Assembly (NCBI RefSeq): GCF_002943415.1 | Contig: NZ_PTQZ01000033.1 | Location: 3,254 to 11,452, forward strand | Reading direction: 5' to 3' | Length of the DNA stretch: 8,199 bases | Source: Amnimonas aquatica | GTDB taxonomy: Bacteria > Pseudomonadota > Gammaproteobacteria > Pseudomonadales > Moraxellaceae | Part shown: positions 1 through 8,199 of the stretch, in pieces | Position numbering within the stretch: position 1 is the first letter of the stretch | Layout: every line of letters starts with the position of its first letter | Translations under genes and position numbers: made by a program | The notes under the pieces: generated by a model | Databases searched by the model: none | Seen by the model: only the letters and a program-made list of their open reading frames with translations | What the model was told of the DNA's origin: nothing

Positions 1-1305
<1,305 letters not shown>

Positions 1306-1307
1306 TC

Positions 1308-1928
1308 ATGAGCGCTGGCGACTTCACCCGCGACGACGTCGAGATCCGTGAGCGCCAGACGCTGTTCCAGGGCTTCTACCGTGTCGACAAGTTCTGGCTG
1401 CGCCACCGCCAGTTCGACGGCAGCATGGGCCCGGAGATCAATCGCGAGATGTTCGTGCGGCCGCCCGCGGTCGGGGTGCTGGTCTACGATGCCGTGGCGG
1501 ATCGCGTGCTGCTGATCGAGCAGTTCCGTGTCGGCGCCCTGGCCGATGCCCATCCCTGGCAGTACGAGGTGGTGGCCGGGCTGATCGAGCCGGGCGAGTC
1601 GCGCGAGGCGGTGGCCGTGCGCGAGACGCAGGAGGAGGCGGGTGTCAGCCTGCGCGAGGAGGACCTCGAGTTCGTCTGCGAGTTCATGCCCAGCGCCGGC
1701 GGTTCGGACGAGCGCTTCGCGCTCTACGCCGCGCCGGCCGACCTGTCGCGCGCCGGTGGCGTGCACGGTGTGCCTGACGAGGGCGAGAACATCCGCGTCA
1801 ACGTGATCAGCTTCAACCAGGCCATGCAGCTGGTCGGCAATGGCCGCATCAACAACGCGCCCTGCATCCTGGCCCTGCAATGGCTGGCCCTGAACCGCGC
1901 CCGCCTGCAGCAGAAGTGGGGGCACTGA
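1308..1928 (+). CDS. nudF: ADP-ribose pyrophosphatase, Nudix family
   Basis: The 206-residue product matches the length and layout of E. coli NudF (209 aa), a cytosolic, Mg2+-dependent homodimer that splits ADP-ribose into AMP and ribose 5-phosphate. The Nudix box GX5EX7REUXEEXGU spans residues 91-113, with G91, E97, R105, E106, E109, E110 and G112 all present. The U position after RE is Thr107 instead of the usual Ala/Leu/Ile, a mild deviation. A proline (P128) about 15 residues after the box, followed by a Gly-Gly-Ser-Asp-Glu stretch, fits the ADP-ribose-specific subfamily. Upstream blocks VRPPAVGVLVYD and VLLIEQFRVGA are also typical. The ATG at 1308 is preferred because of its well-spaced Shine-Dalgarno sequence; a GTG at 1302 would overlap the thiC stop. 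The gene follows thiC by 2 bases and precedes the yqiB-like gene by 5. Substrate preference is inferred from motifs and from the E. coli-like neighbours. Confidence 0.95.
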   Translation: MSAGDFTRDDVEIRERQTLFQGFYRVDKFWLRHRQFDGSMGPEINREMFVRPPAVGVLVYDAVADRVLLIEQFRVGALADAHPWQYEVVAGLIEPGESREAVAVRETQEEAGVSLREEDLEFVCEFMPSAGGSDERFALYAAPADLSRAGGVHGVPDEGENIRVNVISFNQAMQLVGNGRINNAPCILALQWLALNRARLQQKWGH

Positions 1929-1933
1929 TCCGG

Positions 1934-4404
<2,471 letters not shown>

Positions 4405-4415
4405 GGTCCGTTCTT

Positions 4416-4449
4416 CGCCATCCGCCCGATCCTGCCGGGGCGGATGGCG
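4416..4449 (+). terminator. Perfect 12-bp GC-rich hairpin after parE, likely terminator
   Basis: The arms 4416-4427 and 4438-4449 (CGCCATCCGCCC / GGGCGGATGGCG) pair without mismatch around a 10-base loop. The hairpin starts 11 bases after the parE stop. No run of T follows on either strand, so it is not a textbook intrinsic terminator. It may still stop or protect the parE transcript, which is an inference from its position. Confidence 0.55.
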
Positions 4450-4455
4450 AGTCCC

Positions 4456-4482
4456 TGCCAGCCCGCAGCGCGCGGGCTGGCA
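4456..4482 (-). terminator. Perfect 11-bp hairpin abutting the SIMPL gene stop, likely terminator
   Basis: The arms 4456-4466 and 4472-4482 (TGCCAGCCCGC / GCGGGCTGGCA) pair perfectly around a 5-base loop. The structure begins directly at the stop codon of the minus-strand gene (stop 4485-4483). It is symmetrical, so it could serve transcripts from either side. No T-run follows on the minus strand either. Confidence 0.55.
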
Positions 4483-5217
4483 TCACTCGATGAAGAACTG
4501 CACCCGGGTGACCACGCGCACCTTCTTCATCAGCGATGACTCGGCGTCGTAGTCCGACACCGGCGAGCTGATCGAGAACAGGCCCTGGGTCGCGCTCTTG
4601 ATGCCGCCGACCTTGACGCCCGAATCCTTGGCGAAGGTGTCCGCCGCCTCGCGCGCGTTCGCGGTGGCGGCCTTCAGCATGGCCGGCTTGATGCGGTTGA
4701 GGTCGGTGAAGAAGTAGCGCACGTAGCTGTTGTCCAGCACCACGCCGGCGGCCACGAAGGCATCGGTGGCGCGGCTGGCCTGATCCACCTTGTCGACATC
4801 GGCGGTCTCCACCAGCACGCCGCCGTTGGCACGGAAGCGCTGGTTCGCCGGCGGCAGGTTGCCGCCGTTGCCGTAGCTGTCGAACAGCGACAGCGGCTGG
4901 CGGCGGATTTCGCTGTCGGCGAAGCCGGCGGCCCTGAGCTGCGCCTCCAGCGCGGCGACCTTCTCGGCCCAGGCCTTGTTGGCGCCGGCGGCATCGGCGC
5001 CGAAGGTGGTGAAGCCGAGCTGCCAGCTGGCCTGATCCGATTTCACCACCTGCTCGGCGAGTCCGCGGACCTCCACGGCCTGGTCGAAGTGGCGGGCATC
5101 GCGGATGGCGCCGGCGATCAGCGCGCCGCCGAGCGCGGTGCCGGCGGCGAGGATGAGGGCGAACAGCAGGGCGGTGCTGCTGCGCGGCTGGTTGCTGCGT
5201 GACGTGGTGTCCGGCAT
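4483..5217 (-). CDS. Membrane-anchored SIMPL-domain (DUF541) protein
   Basis: The 244-residue product is a SIMPL/DUF541 protein of the group that includes E. coli YggE and Brucella BP26, probably the COG2859-type branch. The biochemical role of this family is not settled; some members affect oxidative stress tolerance. Residues 1-14 are short, polar and Arg-containing. They are followed by one hydrophobic segment (about 15-38, [20 protein letters not shown]), read as an uncleaved signal anchor or signal peptide that places the rest in the periplasm. The SIMPL domain begins at [11 protein letters not shown] (48-58) and runs to the C-terminus, ending in VTRVQFFIE; the [11 protein letters not shown] block and the downstream helix ([16 protein letters not shown]) are typical. 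The start at 5217 is supported by GGAG 6 bases upstream. A longer reading to 5322 would add an implausible Pro/Ala-rich leader. The gene converges on parE and diverges from parC. It is not required for topoisomerase assembly, so its neighbours say little about its job. Confidence 0.85.
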   Translation of the reverse strand: MPDTTSRSNQPRSSTALLFALILAAGTALGGALIAGAIRDARHFDQAVEVRGLAEQVVKSDQASWQLGFTTFGADAAGANKAWAEKVAALEAQLRAAGFADSEIRRQPLSLFDSYGNGGNLPPANQRFRANGGVLVETADVDKVDQASRATDAFVAAGVVLDNSYVRYFFTDLNRIKPAMLKAATANAREAADTFAKDSGVKVGGIKSATQGLFSISSPVSDYDAESSLMKKVRVVTRVQFFIE

Positions 5218-5223
5218 GAGGTG

Positions 5224-5227
5224 CTCC
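5224..5227 (-). promoter_or_regulatory. Ribosome binding site of the SIMPL gene
   Basis: On the minus strand GGAG is followed by 6 bases and then the ATG at 5217. This favours 5217 over the in-frame upstream ATG at 5322. Confidence 0.65.
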
Positions 5228-5317
5228 GGTGCGTTCGAGGGGCGGGCATCCGATGCTCCGCCGGCCGTGGCCGCTTGTCCAGCGCCGGCGGACGGCCGGG
5301 GGTCGCGTCCTGCCGCC

Positions 5318-5335
5318 GGCATGGTCTACCATGCC
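5318..5335. promoter_or_regulatory. 18-bp palindrome, candidate operator upstream of parC
   Basis: GGCATGGT and ACCATGCC are perfect 8-bp inverted arms around a 2-bp centre (CT). The site is 87 bp before the parC ATG and 100 bp from the SIMPL start. It overlaps a possible TACCAT -10 box, where a dimeric regulator could block transcription. With a 2-bp centre it cannot form a good RNA hairpin unless the stem opens, which favours a protein site. No regulator is identified, and the role is inference. Confidence 0.35.
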
Positions 5336-5422
5336 CGCTGGCTTGTCCGCGTCCCGAGGCGGATGCCCAGCAACAATGCACGCTCAGAGCGCGTGCGCGA
5401 TGACAGGAAACAGGCTGGATTC

Positions 5423-7663
5423 ATGACCGATACGCTGCTGCCCGCCGCCGGCGAGGGAACCGAACAGGTCCCGCTGCGCACCTATACCGAACAGGCCTAC
5501 CTCAACTACTCGATGTACGTCATCAAGGACCGCGCGCTGCCGCACATCGGCGACGGCCTGAAGCCGGTGCAGCGCCGCATCGTCTACGCCATGAGCGAGC
5601 TGGGCCTGCGCAACTCGGCCAAGCACAAGAAGTCGGCGCGCACCGTCGGCGACGTGCTCGGCAAGTACCACCCGCACGGCGACTCGGCCTGTTACGAGGC
5701 CATGGTGCTGATGGCGCAGCCGTTCAGCTACCGCTATCCGCTGGTCGACGGCCAGGGCAACTGGGGTTCGCCGGACGACCCCAAGTCCTTCGCCGCCATG
5801 CGTTACACCGAGGCGCGCCTGTCACCCTACGCCGATACCCTGCTGGCCGAGCTGGAGCAGGGCACGGTGGACTGGCAGCCCAATTTCGACGGCACGCTCG
5901 ACGAGCCCTGCGTGCTGCCGGCGCGCCTGCCCAATCTGCTGCTCAACGGCACCACCGGCATCGCCGTGGGCATGGCCACCGACATCCCGGCGCACAACCT
6001 GCGCGAGATCGCGAAAGCGACCGTGGCGCTGCTGCAGGACCCCGGCATCTCGCTGGATGAGCTGTGCGAGTTCGTGCCCGGTCCGGATCTCGCCACCGCG
6101 GCCGAGATCATCACGCCGCGCCACGAGCTGATCCAGATGTACGCCACCGGTCGCGGCGGCTTCCGCATGCGCGCGGTCTACGAGATCGAGGATGGCGACA
6201 TCGTGGTGACGGCGTTGCCGCACCAGGTCTCCGGCGCCAAGGTGCTGGCGCAGATCGCCGAGCAGATGCAGGCCAAGAAGCTGCCCTGGGTCGCCGACCT
6301 GCGCGACGAGTCCGACCACGAGAACCCGACCCGTCTGGTGATCGTGCCGCGCTCGAATCGCATCGATATCGAACAGCTCATGGGGCACCTGTTCGCCACC
6401 ACCGACCTGGAGTCGAGCTACCGCGTCAACATGAACGTGATCGGGCTCGATGGCCGTCCGCGCGTCATGGGCCTGCGCGACATCCTCGGCGAGTGGCTGG
6501 AGTTCCGCACGCTGACCGTGCGCCGGCGCCTGCAGCACCGTCTCGACAAGGTGCTGGCGCGCCTGCACATCCTCGAAGGCCTGCTGATCGCCTTCCTCAA
6601 CATCGACGAAGTCATCGCCATCATCCGCTACGAGGAAGAACCCAAGGCCGAGCTGATGGCGCGCTTCGGGCTCTCCGACCTGCAGGCCGAGGCCATCCTC
6701 GAGCTCAAGCTGCGTCACCTCGCCAAGCTCGAGGAAATGCGCATCCGCGGCGAGCAGGACGAGCTGGCGAAGGAGCGCGACCAGCTGGAGAAAACGCTGG
6801 GCTCGCACGCCCTGCTGAAGAAGCTGCTGGTGAAGGAGATCGAGGCCGATGCCGCGAAGTACGGCGATGACCGCCGCTCGCCGCTGGTGGAGCGCCGTGA
6901 TGCCGCCGCGCTCAGCGAGTCCGACCTGACGCCGGCCGAGCCGGTGACCGTGGTGCTGTCGGACAAGGGCTGGGTGCGCGCCGCCAAGGGCCATGACATC
7001 GACGCCGCCGGCCTGTCGTACAAGGCCGGCGACCAGTTCCTGGCCAAGGCCGAAGGCAAGAGCAACCAGTCGGCGCACTTCCTCGACTCGGCCGGGCGCA
7101 GCTATTCCGTGCCGGCGAACACCCTGCCGTCCGCGCGCGGCCAGGGCGAGCCGCTGACCACCAAGCTCAATCCGCCGCCGGGCGCGCGCTTCCAGGCCGT
7201 GCTCATGGGCGATGCCGCGCAGCCGCTGCTGCTGGCGACATCGGCGGGCTACGGCTTCATCGCCACGCTGGGCGACCTGGAGGCGGGCAACCGCAACGGC
7301 AAGGCGATCCTGACCATTCCGGACGGTGCCGAGGTGCTGCGGCCCGAGCAGGTCGCCGATGCCGCCGCCGACAGCCTCGCCGTGCTCAGCAACAGCGGTC
7401 GCCTGCTGGTGTTCCCGGTGTCCGAGCTGCCGCGCCTGGCCAAGGGCAAGGGCAACAAGCTCATGAACCTGTCGGCGAGCGAGGGCGAGGTGCTGGTGCG
7501 GGTGCTGCCGCTGGTGGCGGGCCAGAAGCTGACCGTGCATGCCGGTGCCCGCCACATGACGCTGACGGCGAAGGATCTGGAGCACTACCAGGGCGAGCGC
7601 GGCCGTCGCGGCCAGAAGCTGCCGCGCGGTTTCCAGAAGGTGGATGACCTCAGCGTCAGCTGA
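5423..7663 (+). CDS. parC: DNA topoisomerase IV subunit A (DNA cleavage subunit)
   Basis: ParC is the DNA-cutting and rejoining subunit of topoisomerase IV, partner of ParE. The product has 746 residues against 752 in E. coli and aligns throughout. The winged-helix core starts at YLNYSMYVI and [17 protein letters not shown]. The quinolone-binding segment [12 protein letters not shown] carries Ser88 and Glu92, equal to E. coli Ser80 and Glu84, so it has the drug-sensitive residues. The catalytic tyrosine is Tyr128 in AAMRYTE. The conserved [12 protein letters not shown] loop and the coiled-coil/C-gate region ([36 protein letters not shown]) follow. The C-terminal DNA-wrapping domain, from about residue 500, contains [40 protein letters not shown] and ISVSE-like blades without a full GyrA box, which supports ParC over GyrA. 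ATG 5423 is chosen because the distance to MYVI is close to E. coli. An in-frame ATG at 5363 is possible but its GAGG is only 3 bases away. The Shine-Dalgarno is modest (CAGG at 5411-5414, AGGA at 5405). The gene is not operonic with parE. Confidence 0.97.
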   Translation: MTDTLLPAAGEGTEQVPLRTYTEQAYLNYSMYVIKDRALPHIGDGLKPVQRRIVYAMSELGLRNSAKHKKSARTVGDVLGKYHPHGDSACYEAMVLMAQPFSYRYPLVDGQGNWGSPDDPKSFAAMRYTEARLSPYADTLLAELEQGTVDWQPNFDGTLDEPCVLPARLPNLLLNGTTGIAVGMATDIPAHNLREIAKATVALLQDPGISLDELCEFVPGPDLATAAEIITPRHELIQMYATGRGGFRMRAVYEIEDGDIVVTALPHQVSGAKVLAQIAEQMQAKKLPWVADLRDESDHENPTRLVIVPRSNRIDIEQLMGHLFATTDLESSYRVNMNVIGLDGRPRVMGLRDILGEWLEFRTLTVRRRLQHRLDKVLARLHILEGLLIAFLNIDEVIAIIRYEEEPKAELMARFGLSDLQAEAILELKLRHLAKLEEMRIRGEQDELAKERDQLEKTLGSHALLKKLLVKEIEADAAKYGDDRRSPLVERRDAAALSESDLTPAEPVTVVLSDKGWVRAAKGHDIDAAGLSYKAGDQFLAKAEGKSNQSAHFLDSAGRSYSVPANTLPSARGQGEPLTTKLNPPPGARFQAVLMGDAAQPLLLATSAGYGFIATLGDLEAGNRNGKAILTIPDGAEVLRPEQVADAAADSLAVLSNSGRLLVFPVSELPRLAKGKGNKLMNLSASEGEVLVRVLPLVAGQKLTVHAGARHMTLTAKDLEHYQGERGRRGQKLPRGFQKVDDLSVS

Positions 7664-7664
7664 G

Positions 7665-7697
7665 GCCGGCCGCGCAAGGGCGATGGCTCAGGCCGGC
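7665..7697. terminator. Weak hairpin spanning convergent gene ends after parC
   Basis: GCCGGCC (7665-7671) and GGCCGGC (7691-7697) are perfect 7-bp arms around a 19-base loop, covering the 24-bp gap between the parC stop and the stop of the convergent minus-strand gene. There is no T-run, the loop is long, and such arms arise easily in G+C-rich DNA, so a terminator role is only tentative. Confidence 0.25.
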
Positions 7698-8199
7698 AGG
7701 TCCGGGCCGTTTTCCGCCGTGCCCGTCGACAGCGGCACCAGGCGCTCTGCCTGTGCCGCCACGGCGGCGTCGGCTTCGGCCTCGAGCGTGACCAGCGCGG
7801 TCGCCAGCAGGCGGCCCTGGCCTGGAATGTCCAGCTGCACGCAGGTGCCCCAGCGCGCCCGGCGCGCCACGCTGCCGGGCAGCTCGGGGCGGCCGCTCAC
7901 CAGCAGCTGCTGTGCCGGCGCGGCGCACGCCAGCAGCGCCGGAATGTCCACGCTCTCCGCCTGATCGCCAGGCCGGCAGTGCAGGCCCGCTTTCATGGGC
8001 AGCCACAGCAGGCCTTCCGCCTCGCGGGCCATGCCGGCCCGCTCCGCCAGCCGCAGCGCCAGCGCCGCCGCGCACACGGCCTGCCAGACACGCTCCGGCT
8101 GCTCCACGCCGGACAGCCTGAGCAGGGCCGGCTCCTGGCTGCTCATGGCGCGCACGAGCTCGCCGCCGGACAGGCGCGCGACGCGCTCCAGCAGCTGGT
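7688..8199 (-). CDS. Unidentified protein (partial, upstream end beyond window edge)
   Basis: I do not recognise this gene. The frame is open from the right edge (8197) to a TGA at 7690-7688, giving 169 visible residues. Possible starts inside are GTG 8155 and ATG 8146, but neither has a convincing Shine-Dalgarno. The residues upstream (QLLERVARLSGGELV) look protein-like, so the gene may continue past the edge. Its G/C-rich third positions and a Leu/Ala/Glu-rich composition fit coding sequence better than the overlapping Gly/Arg-rich minus frame (7656-8075). Visible features are an Ala/Leu-rich helical stretch (AVCAAALALRLAERAGM), a central block LLWLPMKAGLHCRPGD, and a C-terminal helix-like part (LVTLEAEADAAVAAQAERL). 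No signal peptide, clear membrane segment or catalytic motif is seen. It converges on parC with 24 bp between the stops. It is probably soluble; no function is assigned. Confidence 0.6.
   Translation of the reverse strand, partial: QLLERVARLSGGELVRAMSSQEPALLRLSGVEQPERVWQAVCAAALALRLAERAGMAREAEGLLWLPMKAGLHCRPGDQAESVDIPALLACAAPAQQLLVSGRPELPGSVARRARWGTCVQLDIPGQGRLLATALVTLEAEADAAVAAQAERLVPLSTGTAENGPDLPA

Larger units (their letters stand above)
5218..5422. promoter_or_regulatory. Divergent intergenic region holding promoters of the SIMPL gene and parC
   Basis: This 205-bp region separates two divergent starts, so both promoters should lie here. No convincing -35/-10 pair was found. TACCAT at 5327-5332 (+) could be a -10 box for parC but has no good -35 at 16-18 bp. 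GCTTGTCC occurs twice (5273-5280 and 5341-5348). Arms CCGGCCGT (5261-5268) and ACGGCCGG (5292-5299) could pair, but the sequence is so G+C-rich that chance is likely. An 18-bp palindrome is listed separately. Confidence 0.5.

Noticed and set aside
5105..5422. N-terminal extension of parC of up to 106 residues
   Set aside because: It would run into the SIMPL gene and across the promoter region, and its residues do not match ParC. E. coli ParC starts at a position matching ATG 5423.
5822..7585. 587-codon open frame on the minus strand opposite parC
   Set aside because: Same cause: a shadow of parC in the complementary phase, with a repetitive His/Gln/Arg/Val composition and no recognisable motif.
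7656..8075. 139-codon minus-strand frame overlapping the right-edge gene
   Set aside because: Gly/Arg/Ala-rich, overlaps the parC end, and codon positions fit the other minus frame (7688-8199) better.

Overview
The window comes from a G+C-rich bacterial chromosome, roughly two thirds G+C or more by eye, with G/C at most third codon positions. The proteins resemble gammaproteobacterial ones: ThiC, NudF, YqiB, ParE and ParC all align by memory with their Escherichia coli counterparts along most of their length. The gene order also fits. E. coli carries nudF-yqiB-cpdA-yqiA-parE, and Pseudomonas, as I recall it, carries thiC, nudF, a yqiB-like gene, cpdA, yqiA, parE and parC close together. A high-G+C gammaproteobacterium is the best guess; genus cannot be told from this window.

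Layout, left to right. Positions 1-1305 (+) are the 3' two thirds of thiC (thiamine pyrimidine synthesis), cut by the window edge. Two bases later comes nudF (ADP-ribose pyrophosphatase, 1308-1928), then a yqiB-like DUF1249 gene (1934-2518), which overlaps by 4 bases the start of parE (topoisomerase IV subunit B, 2515-4404). These four genes are packed like one transcription unit. cpdA and yqiA, which separate yqiB from parE in E. coli, are absent here. After parE, two perfect GC-rich hairpins fill the 78-bp gap before a convergent minus-strand gene for a membrane-anchored SIMPL-domain protein (5217-4483). A 205-bp divergent intergenic region containing an 18-bp palindrome separates that gene from parC (topoisomerase IV subunit A, 5423-7663). 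From 7688 to the right edge lies a convergent minus-strand gene that I do not recognise, cut by the window edge.

Functionally this is core housekeeping. ParE and ParC form the heterotetramer that decatenates daughter chromosomes, and both keep all catalytic motifs. ThiC makes the thiamine pyrimidine, and NudF hydrolyses ADP-ribose. No mobile element, CRISPR array, tRNA, rRNA or phage gene was seen, and no gene-free stretch exceeds about 205 bp. I found no clearly novel system. The points most worth a second look are the compacted operon linking thiC to parE, the tandem hairpins, the palindrome upstream of parC, and the unidentified gene at the right edge.
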